Shown: positions 44,657 through 54,753 of the stretch, piece by piece | How positions within the stretch are numbered: position 1 is the stretch's first letter | How the letters are laid out: every line of letters starts with the position of its first letter | Assembly (NCBI GenBank): GCA_041622675.1 | Contig: JBFJYH010000004.1 | Location: 36,527 to 100,526 of the forward strand | Direction: 5' to 3' | Length of the DNA: 64,000 nt | Source: Reddybacter sp041622675 | GTDB taxonomy: Bacteria > Pseudomonadota > Gammaproteobacteria > Pseudomonadales > Porticoccaceae | Position numbers and translations under genes: made by a program | The notes under the pieces: model-generated | What the model saw: the letters and a program-made list of their open reading frames with translations, nothing else | What the model was told of the DNA's origin: nothing | Databases searched by the model: none

Positions 44657-46975
44657 CTAGAAGCCTTGACCCAGTGAAAACTGGAAAAACTCTGTATCAT
44701 CAAATTCACCATCATTCATACCTCTTGCCAGGGATACCGTAATTGGGCCAAAACTACTCAACCATGTACCACCAATACCAAGGGAATAACGCAATTCTCC
44801 GAGTTCCGGTTTAAAGCAATTGGTTTGGGTTTGATTACAGTCGGTATCAAAAATATTGCCCCCATCCAAGAAAAAAGCTGCTTGTACGCTGCGGTTATCT
44901 TTCATAAACGGAACAGGGAAAAGCACCTCGACTGTACCGGCAATCTTAACATTACCTCCAAAGGCATCAGAGTCCTGACCATAGAGAGGGTTTGGTGTAT
45001 CCTGAGGACCAAGACTGTTGCGCTCAAATCCACGTACTGTCCCTAGACCGCCACCGTAATAGTTTTTGAAAAAGGGCAGACGATCAGTGTCACCTAAACC
45101 AATACCATAACCAAGATCAGATTTTAGATGCAGAGTTAAGCTTTTGGTTAGTGGATGATAATATTGTGCCGAATAACTGAATTTCAAAAATTCCATATCA
45201 CCCAGCGGTGTGGAGTATTCAACTCCGATTCGCTGTGAGGCTCCGCGTGTTGCCAATATTCCTCGGTTCAATGTCGACTGCGACCAACTGAGGCTAGTGG
45301 TAAACATTTTATAAGTGTCACCGTTTTCATTAAGAAACTGCAAAATCTCCAGTGTTGGGAAGACGCCGACATCGATTTCTAGCTGTTCATACCCAAAACC
45401 AATATTGACACGCGAGGTTTCCGAAAGAGGATAGCCAAAATTGACGCTAGTACTTAAACTATCTGTGGTGTAATCAGCTACATCGTATTCACCATAATCA
45501 GTAGAGGTGAACGCAATTCGATAACCAGCACTAATGCCATCTTTTGTAAAGTAGGGATTGTTAAAAGAAAGAGAGGCGCTATCACGGTATGTACTACTAC
45601 TGAGTCCTAAACTAACAGAATTACCGGTCCCAAAAAAATTGCTCTCCGAAACATTACCGCCAAGAATAATTCCCGAACCCTGGGCGACACCAAGACTGGC
45701 GCCAAGACTTCCCGATGGCTGTTCCTCGACAGTGTAAAAAACATCAAGCTGGTCATCAGTCCCAGGGACTTCTCGGGTTTCCATCGTGACTTCTTTAAAG
45801 AAACTCAACCGTTCTAGCCTGACTTTGGAGCGCTCGAGTAAAGTGTTTGATGCTGAAGCCGCTTCCATTTGACGCATTTCACGGCGCAGCACCTCATCGT
45901 CCGTTTTCGTATTGCCACGAAACTCGATACGCCTGACATAAGAGCGTTTACCAGGCTTAACAAAATAGGTGATTTTGGCTGTTTTTTCTTCTTCATTAAG
46001 CTCAGGGTAGGCCTCAACGTCAGCAAAAGTGTAGCCATCGGCTCCCAAGCGGCGAATCATCACATCGGTACTCGCAGTCATTAATGTCTGAGAGAAAGTC
46101 ATGCCCGGACGCGTTAAAATTAACACGCGCATAAACTTTTCAGGAAGGATCAGTTCACCTGCAAGCTCTATCTCACTGATAGTATAGATATCGCCTTCAT
46201 TGATATTGACAGTGACGAACACCGCATCACGATCGGGGCTAATGGTGACTTGCGTGGAGTCGATAGCAAACTGCAAATAACCCCGGTCGAGATACCACGA
46301 CTCCAGACGTTCGAGATCTCCCGAGAGTTTTTCACGGGAGTACTTGTCATCGTTCATGATCCAAGACAAGGCCCCCGACTTCTTCAACTCAAAAAGACCC
46401 AACAGCTCCTCATCATTGAACGCCTTATTACCGACAATATTCATGTGCTTGATTGAAGCGACCTGACCCTCATCAATATTCAGGTTTACAGCTACCCTGT
46501 TGCGTGGCAATGCTTCAATATCAGATACCACAGAGGCGCCGTAACGCCCTTGGCTAACATATTGACGCCGCAACTCCTGACTCATGCCTTCTAACACGGC
46601 CTGTCTAAATATTTGCCCCTCGGCTAGACCTGAATCGCGCAGGGCATTTAATAAATCAGGCGTCTCAATAGCTTTGTTACCTTCAATATTAATCTCAGCG
46701 ACAGCTGGCCGCTCTTTAAGGCTGAGAACCAGTACATCTCCTTGTCGTGACACTCTGATGTCATCGAAGTAACCTGTTTTGAACAACGCCCGCACAGCAA
46801 TGCGTATTCCCTCTTCGTCTATCAGCTCTCCGGCTTGAACCGGCAGTGAGGCAAAGACCGTTCCGGCCGAGACCCTCTGGAGGCCATCAAGGCGGATATC
46901 CTCAATTTGAAAAACCTCAGCGGAGGCGAACGCGGAACATAAGGAAAATAACAACGGCAAAAAAAGTCGTTTCAT
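44657..46975 (-). CDS. bamA: Outer membrane assembly factor BamA
   Basis: BamA is the central beta-barrel of the Bam machine that inserts outer-membrane proteins. The 772-residue precursor has a signal peptide (SLCSAFASAEVF), five POTRA repeats over about 22-425 and a C-terminal 16-strand barrel that includes GLGTVRGFERNSLGP, the conserved loop 6 VRGF motif. It ends with an aromatic residue (F), as expected for barrel recognition. Confidence 0.98.
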   Translation of the reverse strand: MKRLFLPLLFSLCSAFASAEVFQIEDIRLDGLQRVSAGTVFASLPVQAGELIDEEGIRIAVRALFKTGYFDDIRVSRQGDVLVLSLKERPAVAEINIEGNKAIETPDLLNALRDSGLAEGQIFRQAVLEGMSQELRRQYVSQGRYGASVVSDIEALPRNRVAVNLNIDEGQVASIKHMNIVGNKAFNDEELLGLFELKKSGALSWIMNDDKYSREKLSGDLERLESWYLDRGYLQFAIDSTQVTISPDRDAVFVTVNINEGDIYTISEIELAGELILPEKFMRVLILTRPGMTFSQTLMTASTDVMIRRLGADGYTFADVEAYPELNEEEKTAKITYFVKPGKRSYVRRIEFRGNTKTDDEVLRREMRQMEAASASNTLLERSKVRLERLSFFKEVTMETREVPGTDDQLDVFYTVEEQPSGSLGASLGVAQGSGIILGGNVSESNFFGTGNSVSLGLSSSTYRDSASLSFNNPYFTKDGISAGYRIAFTSTDYGEYDVADYTTDSLSTSVNFGYPLSETSRVNIGFGYEQLEIDVGVFPTLEILQFLNENGDTYKMFTTSLSWSQSTLNRGILATRGASQRIGVEYSTPLGDMEFLKFSYSAQYYHPLTKSLTLHLKSDLGYGIGLGDTDRLPFFKNYYGGGLGTVRGFERNSLGPQDTPNPLYGQDSDAFGGNVKIAGTVEVLFPVPFMKDNRSVQAAFFLDGGNIFDTDCNQTQTNCFKPELGELRYSLGIGGTWLSSFGPITVSLARGMNDGEFDDTEFFQFSLGQGF

Positions 46976-47017
46976 GGAGGTGTAAGATAACTCTTGTTGT
47001 TAGTTTAGTTGATCGAC

Positions 47018-48370
47018 TTAAAGCCGCAGAAGGTCATTGTATAGTGCCAGCACCATCAAACCAATAATTAAGAACAATCCTATTTGTTGACCGACTTGCT
47101 GAACACCCAGTGAGACAGGACTGCCCTTAATCGCCTCGACAAAATAATAGAGTAAATGACCGCCATCGAGTACAGGCACAGGTAATAAATTAAGGACTCC
47201 CAGACTAATACTTAGCAGCGCCATAAACTGCAAGAAGGCCACTAAACCGTAATCAGCTGAGCTACTTGCCACCTTAGCAATAGTGATTGGCCCACTTAAA
47301 TGCTCGACCGAGAGTACGCCTGTCAACATTTTGCCAATAGAATTGAAGATCATCTTAGTAGTCGACCCCGTTTGCGATAGGCTTTTCATAAACGCACCAC
47401 CCGGGCCATAGCGCGTTTCACGAAAGAAATCCTCAGGCCATTCCGACGCAGCCACACTCATGCCCACCTGCCCAAAGACTTCGCCATCCCTCTCAACACG
47501 GTCTGGCCTCACGCCCAACTCAAAAGTCTGGCCAGCTCGCTCAACAATCACGGCAATCATTTTACCCGGGCGGGCTCTCACATACTCAACCCAGGCATAC
47601 CAATCAACCATCGCAATGCCATCAGCAGACAGTACTAGGTCACCGTTGAGAAACCCCGCTTGATCTGCTGGACTCTTTGGGGTGATGACATCAACCAACG
47701 GGGGCACTTTGGGTCGATACAATTCGATACCTAAACTGCCTATTGGGTCAGGATCTTGAGCATCAATCTGCCAGCCGGCAAGAGAAGCGACGCTCTCGTA
47801 TTGCAAGTTGGAGTCAGCGTAAGAGACTGTAAACCGAATATCACCTTTATCGCCAATACGATGCACTAGACGCTCGCCAAGGATTTGCCAAGTGGGTGTT
47901 GGCTCACCATCAACGGCAAGAATTTCCTGGCCACTGTCAAGACCCGCGGCCTCGGCAACAGAGTGAGCCTTAACCCCTCCAATCACCGGCGCTACACCCT
48001 GCACACCAAGCATATAAATCACCCAGTAGAGCAGTACAGCGAGAATAAAGTTGGCGATTGGCCCCGCTGCTACCGTCGCCATCCTCTGCCAAACAGATTT
48101 GCGATTGAAGGCGTAAGGCAAGTCTTCTTTACTCACATTACCTTCACGCTCGTCAACCATTTTTACATAGCCACCGAGGGGCAAGAGTGCAATAACAAAC
48201 TCAGTACCTTGGCTATCGCACCAGCGAAATAAGGGGGTACCAAAACCAATCGAAAAACGAACTACTTTTATACCGCAGCGCCGCGCCACCCAGAAATGAC
48301 CAAATTCATGGAAGGTTACCAGCACACCGAGAACAATCAGTGTGTAAAAAACCATTTGTAGAAATGCCAT
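47018..48370 (-). CDS. rseP: Site-2 protease RseP
   Basis: RseP cleaves RseA within the membrane and releases sigma-E in the envelope stress response. The 450-residue protein has the zinc motif HEFGH (21-25), two PDZ domains in the periplasmic part (about 115-320) and the second active-site motif NLLPVPVLDGGHL. It sits upstream of bamA, as usual. Confidence 0.97.
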   Translation of the reverse strand: MAFLQMVFYTLIVLGVLVTFHEFGHFWVARRCGIKVVRFSIGFGTPLFRWCDSQGTEFVIALLPLGGYVKMVDEREGNVSKEDLPYAFNRKSVWQRMATVAAGPIANFILAVLLYWVIYMLGVQGVAPVIGGVKAHSVAEAAGLDSGQEILAVDGEPTPTWQILGERLVHRIGDKGDIRFTVSYADSNLQYESVASLAGWQIDAQDPDPIGSLGIELYRPKVPPLVDVITPKSPADQAGFLNGDLVLSADGIAMVDWYAWVEYVRARPGKMIAVIVERAGQTFELGVRPDRVERDGEVFGQVGMSVAASEWPEDFFRETRYGPGGAFMKSLSQTGSTTKMIFNSIGKMLTGVLSVEHLSGPITIAKVASSSADYGLVAFLQFMALLSISLGVLNLLPVPVLDGGHLLYYFVEAIKGSPVSLGVQQVGQQIGLFLIIGLMVLALYNDLLRL

Positions 48371-48422
48371 ATCGCGGTTTCTCGTCTTGTTTTACTTTGC
48401 CTAAATATCCAGCCGCTACAAT

Positions 48423-49601
48423 TTATGTTTGCAGGCTAATCGCCTGGGCGGCCATCGCCCGAGCTCGTTGATCCGCCTCTTGGACTGCACCAAGCTCCCG
48501 AGGTTCACCTAAGGACCACATCTGCATCACTCGGTCAGCAATTTCGGCGATGCGGGTAAAACCAATAGTTTCATTCAAAAAAGCCTCGACCGCCACTTCA
48601 TTGGCAGCATTCAGTGCCGCCGGGGCATCGCCGCGAGTCTCGGCAGCAGAGCGAGCCAGAGCCAGAGCAGGAAATCGCTGCTCATCAGGGGCTTCAAAAT
48701 TGAGACTGGCTATCGCGATTAAATCGAGTGAGCTAACACCAGAGTGAATTCTTTCAGGCCAGGCGAGTGCGTGGGCAATCGGGGTACGCATATCCGGATT
48801 CCCTAGCTGGGCCAACACGGAGCCGTCGATATATTCCACTAACGAATGAATAATACTCTGTGGATGGATGACAATGTCGATATCGCCAGCATCCACGGCA
48901 AACAGCCAGCTTGCCTCAATCAGCTCCAAGCCTTTATTCATCATAGTTGCAGAATCTACAGAGATTTTTCGCCCCATGCTCCAATTGGGATGCGCGCAAG
49001 CTTGATTTGGGGTCATCGCCCCCAGATCCGCCAACGGTGTGGTGCGAAAAGGCCCCCCTGAGGCCGACAACAATAAACGCCGCACACCCGCCTGCTCGCA
49101 ACTAGAGTAGTCTACGGGCAGGCATTGAAAGATCGCGTTGTGTTCACTGTCGATAGGCAGTAGTGTCGCCTTAGATTCGCAAACCACGTCCATAAATAGC
49201 TGACCTGCCATCACCAGTGCTTCCTTGTTTGCCAGCAGCACTTTTTTACCTGCTTTTACGGCAGCTAAAGTGGGCATTAGTCCGGCCGCACCGACGATGG
49301 CCGCCATTACCGTATCGACCATGCTGTGGGCTGCGACTATAGCCAGCCCCTCCTCTCCCCACAGGACTTCCACATCACGACTCACCAATTTTCGTAATTT
49401 CTCTGCAGCCACTGCTGTCCCGATCACCGCATAACGAGGGTGGAATTGCTGACATTGTTGAGCCAGCTCAGCAACCCGTTGATTAGCAGTTAGCGCAAAA
49501 ACCTGGTACTGCCGGGGATGTCTGGCGACAACATCGAGGGTGCTAACGCCAATTGAGCCGGTCGAACCAAGAATAGTGATATTTTGTTGTTGGAGCGTCA
49601 T
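48423..49601 (-). CDS. dxr: 1-deoxy-D-xylulose-5-phosphate reductoisomerase
   Basis: DXR makes MEP in the non-mevalonate isoprenoid pathway. The 392-residue protein has the NADPH motif GSTGSIGVSTLDV (12-24), LANKEALVMAG (about 122-132) and the substrate loop near LLLSASGGPF and MNKGLELIEA. Isoprenoids from this pathway feed the uppS product next door. Confidence 0.97.
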   Translation of the reverse strand: MTLQQQNITILGSTGSIGVSTLDVVARHPRQYQVFALTANQRVAELAQQCQQFHPRYAVIGTAVAAEKLRKLVSRDVEVLWGEEGLAIVAAHSMVDTVMAAIVGAAGLMPTLAAVKAGKKVLLANKEALVMAGQLFMDVVCESKATLLPIDSEHNAIFQCLPVDYSSCEQAGVRRLLLSASGGPFRTTPLADLGAMTPNQACAHPNWSMGRKISVDSATMMNKGLELIEASWLFAVDAGDIDIVIHPQSIIHSLVEYIDGSVLAQLGNPDMRTPIAHALAWPERIHSGVSSLDLIAIASLNFEAPDEQRFPALALARSAAETRGDAPAALNAANEVAVEAFLNETIGFTRIAEIADRVMQMWSLGEPRELGAVQEADQRARAMAAQAISLQT

Positions 49602-49687
49602 AACAATTTTTTGACCGGTTGAGTAATACTAAGCCTAATTCACTGATAAACAGCCCGCTTAGTGACGACAGTATATAAAGGGGTTAT

Positions 49688-50539
49688 TCAGCCAAGGTTA
49701 TTAAAATGACTATACAGTAGCGAAAAGATCAGACTGAATACGGGCAGTGCCGCTGTTAGACCATCAATTCTATCCAGCACTCCACCATGACCCGGTAAAA
49801 TGGTACCGCTATCTTTAACACCGCGATGACGCTTAAGCATACTTTCAAAAAGATCACCCAGCACCGAAGCAAACCCTGTGACCATCGCCAAAACCAGCCA
49901 TAAAGCAATATGCGAGGTTTCAAAGTCGAGAAGCCAACCTCCTGTCACGACGGCAATCGCGATAGCCAACTGGCCGCCCAAAAGGCCCTCCCACGTTTTA
50001 CCAGGACTAACCTTGGGCGCCAACTTGGTTCGCCCAAAAGCACGCCCCATAAAGTATCCGCCGGTATCAGCGAGGGCAACTACCAACACGACCACAAGAA
50101 CTAGCGAAGGGCCATCGGCAAGTGATATTAAACACGCAAAAGCGAGCCACATTGGCAATAAAACAAAGGCCCCCATTAACCCACAAACCCAGCGCCGACC
50201 CCATAGAATTGCGCTACTGGGATAACTTTGAACCCAAAGCACCGCTATCGCCCACCAGGTACAGGCCACGAGAAAGAGGGAGCGAGCTTCTTCCGTTAAT
50301 AACACATCCTGCTCGAAGCCAAGGTAAATACCCAAGCCAATAGCTATGGCGACAACAGCCAAGGTATAAAGCCCGCGTCCTAAGATACTCGTTAGACTTG
50401 CTAAATCACTCCACTCCCATGCGGCAAGGGCAAGCACTACCGTAATTAATCCAATAAAACCGTAGGTGGGGAGAAAAAATAAAGCGAGGAGGAAACTGAC
50501 GCCGAGAACAAGCCCGGTAATAACCCGTTGTTTTAGCAT
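49688..50539 (-). CDS. cdsA: Phosphatidate cytidylyltransferase
   Basis: CdsA makes CDP-diacylglycerol for phospholipid synthesis. The 283-residue polytopic protein has the C-terminal signature around SVLGDLFESMLKR and KDSGTILPGHGGVLDRID, and SPGKTWEG in the middle. It overlaps the end of uppS by seven bases. Confidence 0.96.
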   Translation of the reverse strand: MLKQRVITGLVLGVSFLLALFFLPTYGFIGLITVVLALAAWEWSDLASLTSILGRGLYTLAVVAIAIGLGIYLGFEQDVLLTEEARSLFLVACTWWAIAVLWVQSYPSSAILWGRRWVCGLMGAFVLLPMWLAFACLISLADGPSLVLVVVLVVALADTGGYFMGRAFGRTKLAPKVSPGKTWEGLLGGQLAIAIAVVTGGWLLDFETSHIALWLVLAMVTGFASVLGDLFESMLKRHRGVKDSGTILPGHGGVLDRIDGLTAALPVFSLIFSLLYSHFNNLG

Positions 50540-51342
50540 GAAACCTTTACTCGCGCTTCAGCGGACACTGGCGTTTGTTCGACGCTGGTATCAGCCACTT
50601 GCTCCTGCCTTAAACCAAAGCGGCGCTGGCGCTGATCATACGCTGTAACAGCGGCGTCGAAGGCTGGAGCATCGAAGTCGGGCCAGTAACAATCGGCAAA
50701 ATACAGCTCGCTATATGCCAGCTGCCACAGAAGAAAATTGCTAATTCTTTGCTCTCCTGCCGTTCTAATACACAGATCCGGCTTCGGTAAATCAGCAAGG
50801 CACAGATTCTTATCAAGTAGATCTTCATTGATGTCTTCAACTGCCAGTAAGCCATCAACAGCCTGTCGTGCCAACTTGCGGCTCGCCCTTGCTATGTCCC
50901 AACGGCCTCCGTAATCGACGGCTAGGATTAAGGTCATCGCCGTATTGTCCGCTGTTAAAGCCTCTGCATCGGCAATACGTTGTTGTAAGCGAGCACTAAA
51001 ACGCTTGCGCTCACCAATGACTCGCAGACAGATTCCACGTTCGTGGAGGGCTTTTGCCTCCTTCTTTATATACGTAGAAAACAGCGTCATTAGCGCGTTG
51101 ACTTCAAGGGCTGGTCGCTGCCAGTTCTCGCTGCTAAAAGCAAATAAAGAAACTATTTCAACTTTGTGTCGCTGGCAGCTTTCTATCATATCGCGAACGC
51201 GTTCAACCCCAGCGCGATGGCCCTCATGACCAGACAACCCATGAGCTTTTGCCCAGCGATTATTGCCATCCATAATTACTGCGACATGTCTGAGTGGCTG
51301 AGTACTATTATGGGTACTATTAGCCGCAGAAGGCTCTACCAT
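50533..51342 (-). CDS. uppS: Undecaprenyl diphosphate synthase
   Basis: UppS makes the C55 lipid carrier for cell-wall synthesis. From the ATG at 51342 the product is 269 residues, with VAVIMDGNNRWA (catalytic aspartate at about 25), FAFSSENW and the C-terminal RTAGEQRISNFLLWQ. The frame begins 17 codons earlier with MPSQAW, but AGGA stands before 51342 at good spacing and the extension is not family-like. A short C-terminal tail runs past the usual end. Confidence 0.96.
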   Translation of the reverse strand: MVEPSAANSTHNSTQPLRHVAVIMDGNNRWAKAHGLSGHEGHRAGVERVRDMIESCQRHKVEIVSLFAFSSENWQRPALEVNALMTLFSTYIKKEAKALHERGICLRVIGERKRFSARLQQRIADAEALTADNTAMTLILAVDYGGRWDIARASRKLARQAVDGLLAVEDINEDLLDKNLCLADLPKPDLCIRTAGEQRISNFLLWQLAYSELYFADCYWPDFDAPAFDAAVTAYDQRQRRFGLRQEQVADTSVEQTPVSAEARVKVSC

Positions 51343-51436
51343 GCTTTGGTTCCTGAGGTTATTTTTGCCGAGCGTCCATGCCTGGCTTGGCACACATTCT
51401 CACCAGTTTTTTACAGTTTAAAAACTGACTGGTTGA

Positions 51437-51994
51437 CTAGATTTCCATGAGGTCTTTTTCTTTATCGACCAGCATCTCGTCCATCTGCTTGATAAAGCTA
51501 TCTGTAATTTTCTGCACATCTTCTTGAGCACGACGTTCTTCGTCCTCTGAAATGTCCTTCTCCTTCAACAACTCTTTTATATCTGATAGCACATCGCGGC
51601 GGATATTGCGGGCTGAAATGCGGGAGGTCTCGACTTCTTTACGAGCCTGACGGATATAGCCCTTGCGGGTTTCTTCTGTCAGGGCTGGCATAGGAATACG
51701 AATCACTTCACCCGCGCTAGAAGGGTTAAGCCCGAGATCCGCATTCATAATAGCGCGCTCAACATCCTGAACAATATTTTTTTCCCACGGTGTGACCGTC
51801 AGAGTACGCGCATCGGCAACAGAAATATTTGCCACTTGGCTCAACGGCGTTTCACTACCATAGTAGGAAACTCTGACCCCTTCGAGAATACTCGGGTGAG
51901 CGCGACCCGTGCGCACTTTATTCAAGGCATGGCCCAGTGCTTCAACCGTTTTACTCATACGCTGGCGAGCATCTTCTTTTAGTTCATTAATCAT
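51437..51994 (-). CDS. frr: Ribosome recycling factor
   Basis: RRF splits post-termination ribosomes with EF-G. From the ATG at 51994 the product is 185 residues, exactly the usual length, with VRTGRAHPSILEGV near residue 30 and the C-terminal SFIKQMDEMLVDKEKDLMEI. Ten extra upstream codons are open but lack support. It follows pyrH as in E. coli. Confidence 0.97.
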   Translation of the reverse strand: MINELKEDARQRMSKTVEALGHALNKVRTGRAHPSILEGVRVSYYGSETPLSQVANISVADARTLTVTPWEKNIVQDVERAIMNADLGLNPSSAGEVIRIPMPALTEETRKGYIRQARKEVETSRISARNIRRDVLSDIKELLKEKDISEDEERRAQEDVQKITDSFIKQMDEMLVDKEKDLMEI

Positions 51995-52084
51995 ACTCTG
52001 GTTCTCTTCTTTTATCTGTTTCACTGTATATCGTTCGAGCGCAGTTTAGCGATAAAACGCGCTCACAGATCAGTGAGTTTGAGA

Positions 52085-52816
52085 TCATGCTTCCTCGATC
52101 AATGTTCCTTCATCACCACCCACTACGACGCTCAACAGAGCACCAGGCTTGGACATTCTAAAAACCCGCACCGGCATGCGATGCTCACGACACAAGCAAA
52201 TGGCGGTAAGATCCATCACTTCCAGTTTATTATCCAGTACTTCATCGTAACTCAAACTTGTATAGAGCGTAGCATCGGACACTTTCATCGGATCTGCAGA
52301 ATAGACGCCGTCGACCTTTGTTGCTTTCAATACTATCTCGGCATTAATTTCGATGCCACGCAGACAGGCCGCCGAATCAGTGGTAAAGAAAGGATTCCCC
52401 GTGCCGGCACTAAAGATGACCACATCACCAGATGCCAGATAACGCAACGCTCGGCGACGATCATAGTGTTCAACGACCCCACTCATCGGAATAGCCGACA
52501 TCACTCGCGCCGAAATATTGTTGCGATCAAGAGCATCGCGCATCGCTAAACCATTCATCACGGTGGCTAACATACCCATGTGATCCCCGGTCACTCGCTC
52601 CATGCCTGCCGCACTCAATGCAGCGCCACGAAACAAATTGCCGCCACCAATCACCAAGCCGACCTGGACACCTATGCCCACTAACTGACCAATTTCCAGC
52701 GCCATGCGGTCGAGAACCTTTGGGTCGATGCCAAAGTCACCATCACCCATTAGCTCTTCGCCACTTAGCTTGAGGAGAATGCGCTTGTACTTCTTATCTG
52801 TACCTTGATTGCTCAT
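52085..52816 (-). CDS. pyrH: UMP kinase
   Basis: PyrH phosphorylates UMP to UDP. The product has LKLSGEEL, GVQVGLVIGGGNLFRG and VIFSAGTGNPFFTTD as family signatures. The frame offers ATG at 52822 and ATG at 52816. AGGA is nine bases from the second and only three from the first, so 52816 is used (243 residues). It is the third gene of rpsB-tsf-pyrH-frr. Confidence 0.95.
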   Translation of the reverse strand: MSNQGTDKKYKRILLKLSGEELMGDGDFGIDPKVLDRMALEIGQLVGIGVQVGLVIGGGNLFRGAALSAAGMERVTGDHMGMLATVMNGLAMRDALDRNNISARVMSAIPMSGVVEHYDRRRALRYLASGDVVIFSAGTGNPFFTTDSAACLRGIEINAEIVLKATKVDGVYSADPMKVSDATLYTSLSYDEVLDNKLEVMDLTAICLCREHRMPVRVFRMSKPGALLSVVVGGDEGTLIEEA

Positions 52817-52911
52817 CGGCATTGATCCTTCGGTATTGGCCCTTTGCTATTGGCCGTAGATATTAAGTCGTCATATTAAGACTAGGTGCTACATCATTGT
52901 TTTCAGTCTGT

Positions 52912-52944
52912 CAAAAACCACCGGTGCTGCTAGGCCCCGGTGGT
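52912..52944 (-). terminator. Hairpin terminator after tsf
   Basis: ACCACCGG (52917-52924) pairs fully with 52937-52944, giving an eight-base stem with a 12-base loop. On the minus strand it is followed by TTTTTG. It lies directly after the tsf stop, so part of the transcription may end before pyrH. Confidence 0.8.
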
Positions 52945-52951
52945 AAATCGA

Positions 52952-53815
52952 TCATTTAGTAGCATTCACCTGAGCGGCCACTTCAGCAGCAAAATCGAGC
53001 TCCTCAACAGCAATACCTTCACCCACCTCATAACGGGTGAAACCAATAACACTGGCACCTGCATCGGCTAGCATCTTGCCCACTTTAACATCGGGATCAC
53101 GCACGAAAGGTTGTTCAACAAGGCTGCTTTCGGCGAGAAACTTCTTCAAACGACCGACGACCATTTTTTCAGCAATCTCGGGAGGCTTGCCACTTTCGAT
53201 AGCCTGGGAAACATAAATTTCTTTTTCCTTGGCCACCACGTCGGCGGGCATTTCATCGGGAGTCGCAACTTGGGGGTTAACGGCTGCGACGTGCATTGCC
53301 ACATCTTTAGCGAGCTCGGTGGTGCCACCTTCAAGGGTGACCAACACGCCAATTCGGTTGTTACTGTGCACATAGGCACCCACTACGGGAGCTTCGGCTA
53401 ATTCCACACGACGCACGTTAACGTTTTCACCACATTTTTGTACCAAGGCTTGACGAGCATCTTCAACAGCGTCGGCAAGTTTTTCTACATTGTTTTCTTT
53501 GTCAGCAAAGGCTTTATCGACAACGGTGCTAACAAAGGCTTTAAAACCTTCGTCTTTCGTGACGAAGTCAGTTTCAGAGTTAACTTCAACCAATACTGCA
53601 AAGGAAGCATCATCGGCCACTTTTACAGCCACGACGCCGTCGGCTGCCGTACGGCCCGCTTTTTTAGCCGCTTTCATACCACTGGACTTGCGTAGGTTTT
53701 CGATTGCCGTATCTATATTGCCATCAGCCGCAGCAAGTGCTTTTTTGCACTCCATCATGCCGAGACCAGTGCGATCACGTAGTTCTTTTACCTGGGAAGC
53801 AGAAATCGCTGCCAT
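52952..53815 (-). CDS. tsf: Elongation factor Ts
   Basis: EF-Ts recharges EF-Tu with GTP. The 287-residue product has the N-terminal motif LRDRTGLGMMECKKALAAADG and the core TDFVTKDEGF. The start is ATG at 53815 with AGGA eight bases before it; five further codons upstream are open but not family-like. It follows rpsB, separated by a hairpin. Confidence 0.97.
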   Translation of the reverse strand: MAAISASQVKELRDRTGLGMMECKKALAAADGNIDTAIENLRKSSGMKAAKKAGRTAADGVVAVKVADDASFAVLVEVNSETDFVTKDEGFKAFVSTVVDKAFADKENNVEKLADAVEDARQALVQKCGENVNVRRVELAEAPVVGAYVHSNNRIGVLVTLEGGTTELAKDVAMHVAAVNPQVATPDEMPADVVAKEKEIYVSQAIESGKPPEIAEKMVVGRLKKFLAESSLVEQPFVRDPDVKVGKMLADAGASVIGFTRYEVGEGIAVEELDFAAEVAAQVNATK

Positions 53816-53885
53816 GGGAAATCCTCTCAATATATTGGGTTTACACCGGCATCAAACCAGTAAACCTGCTGTAAATAATTAATAG

Positions 53886-53912
53886 AAAAAAGGGGGCTGC
53901 GCCCCCTTTTTT
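53886..53912 (-). terminator. Perfect 12-base-pair hairpin between rpsB and tsf
   Basis: AAAAAAGGGGGC (53886-53897) pairs fully with 53901-53912 around a three-base loop. The T-rich end makes it a strong Rho-independent terminator or attenuator on the minus strand, between rpsB and tsf. E. coli also has a partial terminator in this gap. Confidence 0.88.
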
Positions 53913-53946
53913 GTCGCAAACCAAACTGTAAATAAGCAGTTTAAGT

Positions 53947-54753
53947 TTATGCCTCAGTCGTCGGCGCCACGGTTTCTTCAGTAGCTTCAGACTCAACCGC
54001 TTCTGTCGCCACAGCATCAGCTTGGGCTTCCGTCACTTCGACAAACTCATCCTTCTCAGAGGCGACAGCGCCACCGGCTTTACCTTCGAGCACAGCATCT
54101 GCCATAGCCATTGTGTAAAGTTTAACGGCACGAATCGCATCGTCATTAGCGGGAATAACCATATCCACGCCATCGGGGTTACTGTTAGTGTCGACGATAC
54201 CAATAACGGGGATACCCAGCTTGTTCGCTTCCTGTACTGCAATACGTTCATGATCCACATCGATCACAAACAAAGCATCGGGCAGACCGCCCATATCTTT
54301 AATACCACCAATAGAGCGCTCGAGCTTCTCTTTCAAGCGCAAGCGCATCAGACCTTCTTTCTTAGTCAGTTTCTCGAAAGTACCGTCAGTGCTCTGTGCT
54401 TCGAGATCACGATAGCGTTTAATAGAAGCGCGAATCGTTTTGTAATTGGTCAACATACCACCCAACCAACGGTGGCAAACATAAGGCATACCTGCACGTT
54501 CCGCCTCTTCTTTAATAGCTTTTTGGGCCGCGCGTTTGGTGCCAACAAAGAGGACCTTATTGCCACTGGCGCTGAGTTGACGAACTTGTTCAAGAGCATC
54601 GTTAAATGCTGGCACAGTGTGCTCTAAGTTGATGACGTGAATTTTATTCCGTGCACCGAAAATATATTGATTCATTTTCGGGTTCCAGTAACGAGTTTGG
54701 TGGCCAAAATGGACCCCCGCCTGGAGCATATCGCGCATACTAACCATAGTCAT
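53947..54753 (-). CDS. rpsB: 30S ribosomal protein S2
   Basis: S2 is part of the head of the small ribosomal subunit. The core is typical, with LQAGVHFGHQTRYWNPKM near the start and DALFVIDVDHERIAVQEA. The 268-residue length is about 27 more than E. coli S2 because of an acidic Ala/Glu/Thr-rich tail after residue 235. The first of two in-frame ATGs (54753) has AGGAA nine bases before it. Confidence 0.97.
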   Translation of the reverse strand: MTMVSMRDMLQAGVHFGHQTRYWNPKMNQYIFGARNKIHVINLEHTVPAFNDALEQVRQLSASGNKVLFVGTKRAAQKAIKEEAERAGMPYVCHRWLGGMLTNYKTIRASIKRYRDLEAQSTDGTFEKLTKKEGLMRLRLKEKLERSIGGIKDMGGLPDALFVIDVDHERIAVQEANKLGIPVIGIVDTNSNPDGVDMVIPANDDAIRAVKLYTMAMADAVLEGKAGGAVASEKDEFVEVTEAQADAVATEAVESEATEETVAPTTEA

